From Epiperipatus broadwayi (lineage: Eukaryota > Onychophora > Udeonychophora > Euonychophora > Peripatidae): DNA of 64,000 bases. Under the pieces are notes generated by a model. It worked only from the letters and a program-made list of their open reading frames with translations, was not told the origin of the DNA and ran no database searches. The stretch lies in the NCBI GenBank assembly GCA_028023455.1, contig JAQFVV010000012.1, forward strand, positions 8,096,499-8,160,498, read 5' to 3'. Within the stretch, counting starts at the first letter, position 1. Each line of letters starts with the position of its first letter. This document shows positions 45,801 through 58,670 of the stretch, in pieces. The translations under genes were made by a program, and so were the position numbers.

Positions 45801-46415
45801 TTAAAATAGGCAAAACTCTCACCATACAGTAATGCCACTCAGAGCAAGACAGAGTAAGCAGTTGATGCCAGAAGACGTGCATAAAATCCCTATCTATTGC
45901 CTACTCATCCAATATCCCCAAACTAGTTTCTGGCTTATGGCCTTCGTCAGTGAGGAGCCTTGAATCTGAGAGCACTTCACCTAGATCTTAGGATCTAATG
46001 CTACCCTCCAGCAGCCAAAACAAAATTGAAAACACACAAATATGAGCCACCTTTTATCTCTACTTAACCACAAAACTATGAGAACAAAATTGAAAATGCA
46101 CAAATATGACTATATAAACTACTGAGCTCAGATTGAAACTATTATTGTGTTTTCAATTTTGTTCTCATAGTTTTGTAGTTAAGTAGAGATAAAAGGTGGC
46201 TTCTGGAGGGTTGCATTAGATCCTAAGACTTAGGTGCAGTGCTCTTAGATCCAAGGCTCCTCGCTGACAAAGACCATAAGCCAGAAACTAGTTTGGGGAT
46301 ATTGGATGAGTAGGCATTAGATAGGGATTTTATGCCCAAGCCTTCTGTCATCCATTGATTGCTCTGTCTTGCTTTGAGTGGCACTACTGTATGGAGAGAG
46401 TTTTGCCTATTTTAA
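45801..46415. mobile_element. 615-bp foldback element with TTAA ends
   Basis: A near-complete palindrome: TTAAAATAGGCAAAACTCTC at the left pairs exactly with the right end, and the arms (about 260 bp) stay alignable through GATGCCAGAAG, CCAAACTAGTTTCTGGCTTA and GGATCTAATGC to a short centre near 46,125. Terminal TTAA could be a TTAA target duplication, as for piggyBac-type elements, or simply part of the repeat. No coding capacity. Partial copies lie at 9605, 9838 and 39,510. Confidence 0.82.
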
Positions 46416-48590
46416 TTAAATATATATATATATTAACAAATTAAAATTCTAAGTAAATCAAATTTGATGGAAGTTTTAATCTAACTAATTAATCTATATT
46501 ACTTTATAACTCAACAGATATTGCAGCAATCTTGAAGAATCTTGCATGATTTTCTTTCTCTTTTTTGTATAGAATTTTACTAGCTTATAAAATTTGCATT
46601 GATTGTTTTAAAAACTTTGTAATTTGCAATATAAAAATGTGTAGAAAATCTATATCATAATTTTTTTTCAAATTACATCATAAAAACAAAAAAGAGGACA
46701 GCACTGATTAAAATATTACAGGGCTGGAATTTTTTTTTTTTTTTTTAAAGTATAATTTTTAGTAAAAGCAAGGTAAAATTTAATCTTATAAAAATATTTT
46801 AAATATATTTGTACCACATATTTAATTGATAATTTAGATCAGTCATAATGATGAATTTGATAAACTTTTAGGATCTTGAAGTAAAAGTTTAAATGTCACC
46901 AGTATATCTAGTTAAATACTACTGAAATCTGATAAACTTTTAGGGATGTCACTTTAAATGTATTTAACATGTGCAAAAGTTAATTTTAAAATGTTGCAGG
47001 TATAGCAAGAAAATTATTACTGAATTTGATAAACTTTTACAATTTCCTGTTAAGTATATCCTCACTTGAGAAAGTAAGTTTTAAATATATTTAATTCACT
47101 TATAAGAAAGAAAATTTTACTAAAATTCTAATATAGATATGATAATATAAAATAGGCTAAATATACGAATTTAAAAAAATAAGTGTATAAGCTTCCATTA
47201 TTTATCTTTTTAAAAAATGTCAACTTTACAATAAATAAAAAAAGATGAGTTTCCTACAATCCTTTATTTATATATTATATACCTATTCTTTGTAAATATA
47301 CATAGCTGTGGATTTTTGCTTTATAGTACTTAAGCTAAATTTAAGCAATAAATCAATTTTAAAAAGTGCTAGTGGTTGCCTCACATTATTTATATTCAAA
47401 AAAATATTGACTTACAATAATTTTAAAAAAGGTTGACTTTTTCCCAAGGCTTTATAAATTTCTTAGTACAATATTAAAAATATTTACTTTTAAAAATAAT
47501 AACAGTATGCATAATAAATTAATAATACTTATATTGACGCTTTATAAATTATATACTTTAAACAATATTAAAAATTATCCAATACAATATTTTAAAGAAT
47601 CCTTAAAATATATTTTTATTATCCTTTATTTATACAATACATGCTAATATCTTACAACTTCTATGGTGAATTTAACTACAGAAAACATACATTGATTCAG
47701 AAATGGTGCTTCTGCAGTTTGAAATGAATACCAGTCATTTTTTTACTTGGATACACACATTGCAATTATTGGCAGTTGCAATCTCATAAATTTACAATAT
47801 TTTAACCAGGGACTTCTTTAGAGGACCCTGGGGATTAAATGTCTTATCTCCCCCCCCCATATGTTAACAGAATAATATTTAATACTTAAATTTAAAATGC
47901 ATGATTTATTCAAGAGAAAGATAGATAAATATATGTATATATTATAATGGAATGTCACCTTTTTTATTTTTCAATAAATTTATATCCGAACCATTACACA
48001 AAAAGAGGGGGAAGTATAAGCCCATGTTTACATATTACCTATACTAATGGTTAGACTGTGATTGTATATAAATACATAAACCCCAACTACCTTTCAAAAC
48101 TGTTACGATCTGCTTTATAATTGCTGGAAGAAAAAATACCTCCCCCTGTGAATATTTTTTACTTACACTGGGAATAAAATCCCAGGATACGTCCGGAATT
48201 AACTGGAATATCCACCAGAGAAGAATTTAAACATTTCTAACTCTTGATTCCACTGCTAGCTCAAATGAACAAGAAAACTTTGCTTATTTAGGCTATGAAA
48301 TAGTTCATATTTAAAACACAAAACAATATAATTGACAAATTTTGTCTTAACTAAATGTTATATGATGAGATATGGAGAGAGAGAATTCAGGCCAAATTAA
48401 CAATTAAAACATGTTTATTTACAATTCAAATTATAATAAGAAGAATGAAATAAAATTGAACTTTTTACAAAGTTATTTTAGCATAGTTAATTCCAATTTA
48501 AATTAGGAAGTAAGAATTTACACACTTCTAGATTTAAGAAAGTTTATAAAGAAAATATAAATTTTACTTGTCATATTTCAGCTTTTTGTC
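46416..48590. other. AT-rich stretch with weak tandem repeat
   Basis: GATAAACTTTTA recurs at about 46,858, 46,932 and 47,028 with similar following sequence, suggesting a decayed tandem repeat with variable period. A C-run lies at 47,850-47,858. No gene recognised. Confidence 0.45.
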
Positions 48591-48639
48591 CAGACTGTGA
48601 TTTATTTTCTTAACTTGATCTAGGTTTTGGCTATAGATT

Positions 48640-48935
48640 TTATGGAGTGATCATCCCTGTCTTCTAGAGTTCATGAATGGTTTCTTGACTTGGTTTTCCG
48701 TTTTCTTAGCTGCTTTTGGCTTTTTCTTTCTGGGACAGCATCTATCTTCATTTCATTGTTCAGCAGTAGTCTTGGATGAATGACAGGCTTATGTCTCAGC
48801 AATGGCAGGTCAAAAATTTTGGTCACATCTCGAGCTATCTAATGTATAGGAACTAGATGGTGAAAACTGAATGAATATCTCTTGCAGGGCCTAGTGATTT
48901 TATAATGTTCACAAAGATTCTTATATATCGCTAGA
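48640..48935 (-). pseudogene. Possible decayed coding segment, unknown
   Basis: A minus-strand frame holds KNLCEHYKITRPCKRYSF, then, after a stop, IARDVTKIFDLPLLRHKPVI and PRLLLNNEMKIDAVPERKSQ, ending in a basic RKRKTKSRN stretch. Composition is less AT-biased than the neighbourhood. I cannot assign a family; a transposon ORF end is plausible. Confidence 0.28.
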
Positions 48936-48959
48936 AGTTTCTGATGGTGCAGACCACAA

Positions 48960-51900
48960 AACTAAATGACAACAGCAAAATTACAGCAACTGAATATGCT
49001 GAATAACTTCAAAGCTATGTTGAATAAGTTCAATAACTCCATTGAATAATAATCTTCTTGAATAAATTTAATAATAATAATCAAATTAATAAAAATTTAT
49101 TATCTTAAATACTCTTGATCAGCAATTGTCTTAGCGATCCACATCATTAATCACTTTCAATCTTCTTTTCTTTTTCTATTTAACTAATCTTTTTTTAATT
49201 ACAGTAAAATAATATAATCCCTTTGTTTTTCTTGCTAAGATAATTTGCAGAATTATTTCATTTTTTTTACTAAATAAAGATTGTTTTATATGTAATTAAA
49301 TAACTTTTACATTCCATTTTCCTTTTCAAATGAATACATACAATTTTAAGTTAAATTTTAGAATCTGTATTTTTTTTAAAAAGAAAAGAAAAGTATCTTT
49401 CAATGATTATCTTCATCAAAATTTCTTTTGACTATAAAATATAATTAAAAATTTTAAACTATCATTATTATACCATTTTTTCTCTCTCTCATTTCTTCTT
49501 TTATTTTAAATTGAAATTAGGATAATTTGATCAAAGTTTTATTTCTCTTTTTGTTTAATTCTTAACTATCTTTTGTTCTATATTTTAAAATCTCTTCTTT
49601 CTTTACTTGTTATTGTATTGATTACGTAATTGATAGCCCTTTTTATTTAATATATATTTATTTTTAACATAACTTTTAATTTTTACATATCTGTTACAAA
49701 ATATTGAAAAATACATGCCAGGAATTGTATTTCTTGAAACTTAATTACCATATATAAATGAATATTATATGCAATTATTCAAATTAGAAATGCATAATTT
49801 TAATCAATAGAATAAAATTTAATAATAATAATAAAATTATTGGGTGAAAATGCATATTTAATTATATTATACCTTTTAAACAGCATGCCACTAATTACTA
49901 TTTGCAAATGATTATTATTTGTGATTAATCAACTTTGTTACATGTTTTTGTGTTTTTATATGTCTTGGATATATTATATATGAATCAGGGTTTATGCTTA
50001 ATAATTAGTAATACTAAAAGTTGATTATTCAGTTGTAAAATATTCATTTTTTTGCGATATTGCTTTGATAACTCATGAATTATTATTTTTTTGAATAGTA
50101 CGTAGAAGCCATGAAACAACTACATATTGTATTATATTATTCTACTAACACAATCAAAGTGACATTCAGCTAGTATTATATGTATGAATAGAGGAAAGAA
50201 ATTCAGTAGATGATCGCTGAATTTATAGAAAATATCAATTTCTTTGTTTGAATTTTTTTTGCAGTCCCATTCAAAAATAGTTTTTTAATCATATGTAATC
50301 AATATTCAACAATTTTTTTTAATTAATAATGATTATATGCTTATAAAATGCTAAGTGAAAATGCTTGAAAATATTATACAGTGAAACCATGAACTAAACT
50401 GTATCTAATTTATGAGATCTCAATTATACACTATCCAAAGAAAAATTTAAACAAACAAAAACATAAATAACTAGATTTAAACAAGCATTAAAATGCATAA
50501 GTTTTATGATGTTTGAGTAGCCACTTTTTTTTTCTCTGAGTACCATAACTATCATGTTTTTAAAAAAAAAATCATAAAATTTGTAAATAAATTTTACAGT
50601 ACATCAATGGTTGTTTTTCCATCTCTGAGCACCACACATGATTATATATATAAATTTAATTTCTTCAATTTATGTGTAAGCATATAATTTTATCCTTCCT
50701 TTATTTTTCCAAATTTGATGTGCAGTATTTTATGAAATAGAATATATTTTGAACATTATGATAAAAGTTTTACAAAATTTTAGAATGCATTAAAAATTGG
50801 TACTGATTTAAAAAACCAAATCAATTAGGGAAATTCTAATTTCTTGATGACAATTCCACTTTTATGTTTTTTTTTTTGATGAAAAAAGAATATCCACCAA
50901 AGCATATTTAATAGTGAAGAATGTCTGTCACACATTTCATTATTTCTTTATTTAAAAAATGAAAATCTGGTGGTTAGTTTTTTTTTCTTATTGTTTCAGT
51001 GAATGTATGAGTGAACATGCATTCAGTAAAGTATATGTAAATGTGTTTCATCAATTTATTATTAATAAGTATTTTTATACTATAATTTTAATTTGTATAT
51101 GTGTATGTTGAAAAGGGATTTCAATAAATATTATGTATTCTACTCTAATCAACAGAACATGAACTGTTATATCCTATATACATTTTACATGAGGGGACTT
51201 AAAATAATATATAGTGTAGTTCATAGTTTCATTATTTATTAATCAATAGCTCAGTTAAGTTAAACATCTCTATTCATTCAAGTACATGAAAAGTAAACTA
51301 CACATTTGAAATTGCTGCTGTCATCTTGCATATGAGCTATTTATATTGAGTAGTTAGTTGTTCATGTTTGTCTAACATTGATCTTCAAAATAATATCTCA
51401 AATTAATTCAAGTGAGCAGAGAGTTGTAATTCCTATGTGCAAGAGCAAATCAAGTATTAATTAATTTAGAAATCCTAATATATCCACATACAAACGTGTA
51501 ATTTTTAATAAAATGCATTTTTCTAGACCTTAATAATATTTTTCTTATTGTTTTTAACTTGATAATTGTGTAAAAGAGTTTTTCACATTTTTGCTCTTAT
51601 AAAACTTATATAGATTGGATAAAAAAATTGCTAAACCTAAACTCCGAAAAGATTTTTAAAACAAATAAAGACAAGGGTAAATGCTAAAATATTATATTAT
51701 CAAAAATTCAATTATAATTTCTTCATATTAATGGGTTAGAAATTAACTCCTGTAACTAAAATCGGAAAGTTTATGACTTGGATAAGTTTGCTTTATTTTA
51801 TAGAGGTCTTTAAAATTTTGAATTGTAGATATTACTTGTATTTGTAAATCAGCTTCTATATTTAGTCTATCTCTATATTCATTTTTGTTATTGAAGACAA

Positions 51901-53480
51901 TATTTTTTTTATGTTAATGTGCAATTGGAAATATTATTATCAATTTTAAATCTTTTGTGAATATAGCAGCATGTTCTATTAGGAAATAATTCCAAAGTTT
52001 TGAAAAATTAATTCCAATGTAAAATCCATTCCTGTATCTTTTTGCTATTCCCTTTCTTATTGGAAAAGATTGGTTAATGGGTTTACTAATGGTTTTTTAA
52101 TCCAAAAGTGGCTTTCATTTTCAGCTGAAAAATATTCTATAAATAATGTATACAATGAGTTTTTTAAAAAATAGAAGCCATTTTTAACTGACTTAAAAGT
52201 ACTTTTTCACCAAATATTCATCACTAGTTATTTGAAAATAAATGAAAAAGTCACTCTCACATTGTTAAATAAATTTGAGAAAGGTTTTTAATTAAATGAA
52301 AGAAGGAAAAAAAATAATATTTATTGTCTTTTGTCCTAAACAAGTATTTAACTTTCTTTTTCTTTTTAAAGTTAATGAATTGGAATGATGGAAAGTAAAT
52401 GTTAAATTCTATATTTGTTTAATTCATATTTTGTTGGATTTATTCCCTCATAATATTTGTATCTTTATGTTTTTAAATATATATGTGTAGTATAGTGCAA
52501 TATTAATATTCATATATTAAGTGTATTTTATTTTTATTTGTAAATGTAAATACCAGGGTCATTATCCCATGATACTAATTAAGTTTTATTAACATTATTC
52601 CTATGGAATTTCTGTTGTTCACTCATTTGATCTTCATACAATTTTTCCATAATTTAAATAAATGTGAATAATGAAGATGTTGTGTATTTTATTTCTTGAT
52701 ACATTGCTTGTATTTATTTATGTCAGTAAATATTTAATATTCTGATAGCAAACTATTTTTTTATTTTATATATACATTATTCTTTTTTTTTCTATTTGCT
52801 AATAACAAGTTTTAAGATTAAAATGAGCATATATAGTGTAGTTCTAAATGTAGCCAATTTTGAGATAATTCATAATGAGGAATTGAATGAAACTGCTATT
52901 AATGATTTATAATTGGAAAACAACAAATTAAATTAAGCAAGTTTTTTTTATTAGAAAATCTTATTCCAAATACATTATGTTTAAAATAAATATGTTGTAT
53001 TTATTCTAATAATTTATATGATTGTTTCCATGTTTTCACAAAGTGATTCATTATAAAATTTACTCTCTCTAAAATACATCAAGATACTTATACTCAGAGG
53101 TAACCTGATCAAATCCACAGTAAAAATCAAATTTACTTTCTAGCACAACCATTTAAGCAAGAAAACATATAATACAAAATCAAAAATATAAAAATAATAT
53201 TAAATAATTTGTTTAATTTTTATCTTATACATATGAATTTGAAAAACATAAATAATCTTTTTCTAGAGAAAACTATAATGGAACTTTTCATAATAAAATC
53301 ATTAAAAAAAATCTTATGATTGTGAAAGCATAAACCAATATTACTTAATATAAATGAATCAAAGTTGTAAACACTAATCACAATTTGGAAACATTTTCTT
53401 TATTTAATCATTGTTAATTTAGTTGGAAAAGTTTGCAGGTAAATTTGAAGAACTTTTTTTTTTCTAATGAAAACTGTGAT
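48960..53480. other. AT-rich noncoding stretch
   Basis: About 4.5 kb with no recognisable gene, RNA or transposon. Homopolymer and AT-rich low-complexity DNA only. Confidence 0.5.
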
Positions 53481-53486
53481 CAAACT

Positions 53487-53852
53487 AAAGGCTGATATTG
53501 GAATGAAATATAATTGCAAGCATGGCACTAGATAAAATATTTGCTTATTTACTCATAATTAAGTTTCAGTAAGAATGATGTTTAGTAAATTCTAAGTAAT
53601 TACATTGATGTCATTCAGTCAAAAAACATCATAAATAGTAATTTAAAGTGAGTATCTACTCACGCTCTCTTCAACAGTTCTTCAGATTTGCTCATATAAA
53701 AGAATTTGAGTCGTAGGAATAAGAGGGATTCTTTTTATTCCTGCATAAATACTATATCTTGGATTGAAGAGGAGAGTATTCATTTATTTAACACTCTCAA
53801 AAGGCGCGTGCTCAATTAGCTTGAAAGGCTGATATTGGAATGAAATATAATA
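53487..53852 (+). mobile_element. Second copy of palindromic element Y, rearranged
   Basis: Starts with GGCTGATATTGGAATGAAAT and TTGCAAGCATGGCACTAGAT, then a break, then TTTCAGTAAGAATGATG onward in the order of Y's loop and right arm (GAGTCGTAGGAATAAGAGGG, CTCAAAAGGCGCGTGCTC), ending again in GGCTGATATTGGAATGAAAT. The Y 3' end thus sits at both sides of one unit, as in a partial tandem dimer, and the inverted left arm is absent. Confidence 0.75.
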
Positions 53853-54895
53853 AAATTATAAAAATGTTTATGAATGCAAAAAACATAAGCAAATCAAAAT
53901 GATTTTATCTCCAATCTTAGCTCTGGAAACCAGTATTTGATCACTATTAATCTAGTGTAAACTTTTCATTATAATTTTACATTTAAATTTGAAGTGAATA
54001 AATAATATTTATCTAACATAAACTATAAATGTTTTTTGTTAAACGTAAAATATTATATACAGAATTTTTTTTTTTTAAAAAATGATTATACTATTTTCCC
54101 AGCTAAAAATACAAATAAACAGATAAATAAATTAAAGTAATTAACAATGTGACAAAGATGTCTGATGCTTTGATCAAAAAAAAGGAAAGGCTCTGAAATA
54201 TCTTGCAAATATACACTTTGTTAGCCAGTGGTGTTCATCATAGTATTTGCATTCATGGATTTAACTTATTTCATATTTACTATTTTGATTTCTGATCATT
54301 TTGTCATTTTTTTTGTTTAGAAATAACTTTTTGTTTGATATCAGCCTTAATTAGTTTTCATTTTCCTTTACAGCTCATAATTACAATTATACAATATAAG
54401 CATATAGGAGAATATGTAATATATATATAATTTTCACTGCTATAGATAAATTTGTGCTAATAAAATGTTACAAAGATTCCCGCCATTCTACCAGTCATCA
54501 TTGTACTATAAAAATAAGTTTCATTTAAAAAGTAATTCATATATGATTATATATTCTCTTAACATTATTAAATTAGCATTTAATATATAAAATGTATATT
54601 AAATATATATATAAACGAGATTTCACTTGATTGTCCTTGGTGGAAATTAGTTTAGAAAAAAAAAATGTGTGTGAATAAACAAAATAAATATTATAATTTT
54701 CTTTACATTTTTTGTTGTTGATTTTAAGAATTAAAATTTATATTGGTTATTGAATTATGGACGTCTATGAAATGAAAGTCATTCTTAAATTAGATATAAT
54801 TTGTGGCTGCTAATGTTATAATTAAAAAAAGAAGTTTTGTTTGGACTGCATCATATATGAAACAAAACCTTGGATAATAAATAAATGATTAAGAA
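53853..54895. other. AT-rich spacer
   Basis: No coding similarity or structured repeat recognised. Confidence 0.45.
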
Positions 54896-54901
54896 AAAAA
54901 A

Positions 54902-55194
54902 TTGGAGACTTTTGAAATGTGGATTTAAAAGTTAATAGAAAAGATAAGTTGGATGGATAGTGTTAAAATGCTGAATAAAATAATTGAAAATATATTTCAG
55001 AGAAAATTATGAGACAAAAGAATATTTCATTTATGAGGGTGATGTTGGGAGAATTTGTGGAAAACAATAGAAATAAGAGAAGAAAGAAGTTGACTAATGA
55101 TCTAATGAAAAAAAGTAACTGTATTTCAACAATAGAACCATATCTAGAAAATCTTGATGTGATATGTCAATATGTGTGGCATCTGTCCTTTTGG
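54902..55194 (+). pseudogene. LINE C-terminal fragment (RTE-like)
   Basis: LETFEMWI, stop, KLIEKISWMDSVKMLNKIIE and RQKNISFMRVMLGEFVENN follow the post-RT block of RTE-like endonuclease-RTs ('E.FEMW.YRR.L.ISW.D.V.N.EVL..' and 'L..LGH.MRG'). An open frame (55,009-55,197) covers only the last part. The RT is missing, as usual for 5'-truncated LINE copies. Confidence 0.6.
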
Positions 55195-55197
55195 TAG

Positions 55198-57535
55198 ATA
55201 ATTAATGATGATGACTTAATAAATTGAAGGAAAAAAACATTCTTATTTGCATTTACAAAAAATGACATTAAAGGAAAAAATATTTTCTGACAAATGCCTT
55301 CATTTTGTGACAATAGTAAAGTTTGTAAACATTTAAAAAAGTATTAATCATGTTTGCTTAAAGGATTATTTTCCCTTAAAGTTATTATTTTGAGTTTTTA
55401 TTTTGAACAAGAAAAAAATAAATAAATAATTGGGGATTTATGAGGATTTTTAAAAAGTATTTTGGACGCATTTTTAAAATCCATTATGCTGTCAAAAAAG
55501 TTTTTACTATTATGATTTGATATAATTATTATAAGAGTAGAGTTTATTCAATTATATACAGAGTTTTAAAAATAGCATGTATGTAATATATAAGTGAGTT
55601 TTTATAAGAAATGAGATCAATCAAAACTATGGTATCACAGTCTAACAATACATTTGATCATCACTAATAAAAGTTGAATGTCCTATAAATAACAAAGTCT
55701 TTTAAATTATTAGTACTTTTGAGTTTATTAATAATAATAAGAAAGTGAAAAATGGCTTTTCATAGTGATGATGGTAATTTATTACCGAGATTCTAAATAT
55801 TAAAGAAGAAAACTTCTTATACATTTGAATAATAACAATCATAATATGCATAATCAGTAGACTCATTGGATTGAGAAAATTCAGGGATAGCAAAAACTAC
55901 CTATATTTATTTCCCAACGGAAAAAAGAATCAGCTGCTTTGATCTCGCTTATTTAGACAATTATTAAGCTGTAGTTGTTATTCTGTCTGTAGTCAAGTGT
56001 GATTAATAATACCTTGTTAAGACTTTTAATAATAATATCTGACCACTACACATGATTTATTTTAAAAAATAATGATAGTGTTAGATACAGTTTAGAAAGT
56101 ATAACATTATCAATATAATAATAGTGGGTATTCTCTGGTTTGCTTTCGGTGTTCTCTGGCTTGCTGTCACTGAATCATTTTATTTTTAACTGCTGACCAG
56201 CATTATCAATAAAAATTTGAATCTAGATAATTTTCTAAATTGTACCATTTAGAAAAACATGCTTTTGATAGTTTTTGTGATGAGGGTTAAATATATTTAT
56301 TTTATAATAATCTGATCCCCCGCCCCACCTATTATTGCTACTTATAACTAGATATTTATTGCAATGTCAGAATATAGACATCAACTCTGTCATTTCTGGT
56401 GCTAATATGTCATATGGCAAAACTAAAAAAAAAAATTGTATTGTTCTGTGGTACACAATTTGAATGTTAGGTGAATTTTTAGAAATGAGATTTTATTAAT
56501 GTTAAACATCTACCAATAATGGGCATTATGCTCAATTACTATGTCATTAGCAGGTGTGGTAATCATGAGAAATTGCCCTGGAATTTATGTAATAGCCCCT
56601 TAGCGGCAAGATGAACACAATAGTTCCATCCAATTGATCTGTGTTTTTTACCTTATTCACTTTGAAAATTAATCCAGTAGAAAACTTTAGCTCTTAAGTC
56701 TGCTACTCCACTTCTGCACCAAACTGCATGGAGCATCATGTTCATTGATAACTTGAGATGGTTTCAGGTATATCCCTGCCAAAAGTTTTTGATTTTGACA
56801 TGTGTTAGAAACTTTTTCTGCCTAACCCCAACAAAGTTATAATATCGATGTTCATTTCAAAATAATGTTGTTTATTCATAGATGATTTTAATTGTAAATT
56901 AATCAATAAACAATTACAGGTAAATTTTTGATCATATTAAAATTTGAGTGACATTTATGAAGAAAAGGAGAAAAAGTCACAATAGTAGTCATTACTTTTC
57001 TTCATTATTATTTATAACAGTTTATTGGAAATTCTAACTCTTCTGATATGTTAATGTACCCCCCCCCCCCTTCCCAGTTAAATTTTCACTAAGAATTTTT
57101 AAAATAGTCTACAAATCTGTCAATATTTAAACTTGCCAACAAACAACAAAAAAAGTACGATAGGAAGAAAGGAATGACAATGCACTTTGAAAATTTTGAC
57201 ATGTTATTGAAAAATACAATGTTTATAATTTCAAACTGGAAAACGATAAAAGCTGATAAATGATTATTTTAAGCATAATTTTGTCAGATTAATTGATGGA
57301 AAAGCAATTTATGAAATATGAATTCTTTTAAAAATCTTTTGACAATGACTTTAAAATAAACAAGTTATGACAAAACATTTTTTTCAAAAGAATTATTTTT
57401 ATTTTCTTAAGCAAAATAATGTGCAATACCCAAGGAAATAAATAATAATTTCAATATACAGTCAGAAATCAATTTGCTGTAGCACATTCTGGAATGCAAA
57501 TATAAATCACACACATATATATAAGATTTTTAAAA
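55198..57535. other. AT-rich noncoding stretch
   Basis: No gene or transposon recognised. A 12-C run is at 57,059-57,070 and a GTTCTCTGG(C/T)TTGCT duplication at 56,130-56,166. Confidence 0.45.
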
Positions 57536-57553
57536 AAGAGAGAGAGAGAGAGA

Positions 57554-57712
57554 ATTAATGTTACTGATGCTTTGGAATTGTGCGACTGGCGAAGATTTTT
57601 GAGAATTCCAAAAACAAAAAGGAAAGTGAACAATTATATACTTCATCAGATTTGAACTCAAGATTAAAGCACAAGATCCATGTTGAAATTGGGTATTTAA
57701 ATATGAGAAGAA
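57554..57712 (+). pseudogene. RTE-clade LINE C-terminal fragment
   Basis: INVTDALELCDWRRFLRIPK, TKRKVNNYILHQI, stop, then STRSMLKLG match the 'DAFELWCWRRLLR.PWT.RRSN..IL..I......LMLKLKLQY.GH' block at the end of RTE (BovB-like) proteins, with C and W positions eroded. A (GA)n run (57,537-57,552) marks its left edge. It is a different subfamily from the fragment at 54,902. Confidence 0.62.
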
Positions 57713-58215
57713 TTAACTCATTAAAAGCATATAATATTTGAAAGGATTAATAGTTTAATATAGGTAGCGGTAGTTTGTTTGGTGCATTTAAGCAGTCTGA
57801 AATGCTATTAATATGCTTACTAGTAGGCCTTATAAATTTGACATCATGTAATAATTAAAAAGAAATTTTGTCACTGATTTTATATTTTACTTTTAAATCT
57901 AAACTTGATTAATTGATGAAAGAAATTTTTATTACAGAAGTTAAAAGATGTGAAATAAACAGAATAAACTATCAGGATGAGATATATATGAACATGTCAT
58001 GTTTTGCAGAATAGTTTTTTATATAATGATTGCAAAACATATTTAAATTTTTATTTTTTATCTTTCTATCTTGTTTTTTTTTTTTGTTGTTGTTGTTAAG
58101 AGAGCCATAATCATTTATGTGTAGCAACTAATGATGACTTAAATCAAGGCTGCTACATGCTGGTGTGAAGGTTGTATAGGGCACAAAGGCTCTTCATCAA
58201 TTGTGTACCACATCA
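57713..58215. other. AT-rich spacer
   Basis: A T-run and (GTT)n tract at 58,075-58,097; nothing else recognised. Confidence 0.4.
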
Positions 58216-58216
58216 C

Positions 58217-58670
58217 AGTTATAATTAATATAAATGAAAATGCTTAAATTTGTGAATCACCCCAGTATTACAAATGCATTCTGATTCATAAATGCTTGGA
58301 TTTACGAATCCCTTCATTGTTAGAAACACTTTTCTAATTGTAAATATTTTTTATTTAAATATAAGAGGATTACTTTTTTACTTAAACATTTCAAAATATA
58401 TTAAATATTATGTACTCTATTCTTGAGCTCCACCAAACAAACAGGCACCATTTCACCATGATAATTAATAAAATTTATATGTAAATGAAAATGTTTAGAT
58501 ATCTGAATTACTCCATTGTTAGAAACATGTTCTGATTGCTAATATTTTTACTTAATTATAGGATTACTTTTTTTTCCCTGACTTCTGATAATTGTTTGAA
58601 ATATACTAAATATATTGTCTACTATTGTGCTAAACCGAACAGACTTGCCAACATTGTGCTGCAATAATTT
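58217..58670. repeat. Degenerate tandem duplication of about 220-240 bp
   Basis: Unit 1 (from 58,221) and unit 2 (from 58,461) share TAATTAATA, AAATGAAAATG(C/T)TTA, CATTGTTAGAAACA, TTCT(A/G)ATTG, ATAGGATTACTTTTTT / AGAGGATTACTTTTTT, ATATTAAATAT / ATACTAAATAT, and AACAGGC / AACAGACTTGCC. Unit 1 has an extra 50 bp. Not an obvious transposon. Confidence 0.65.
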
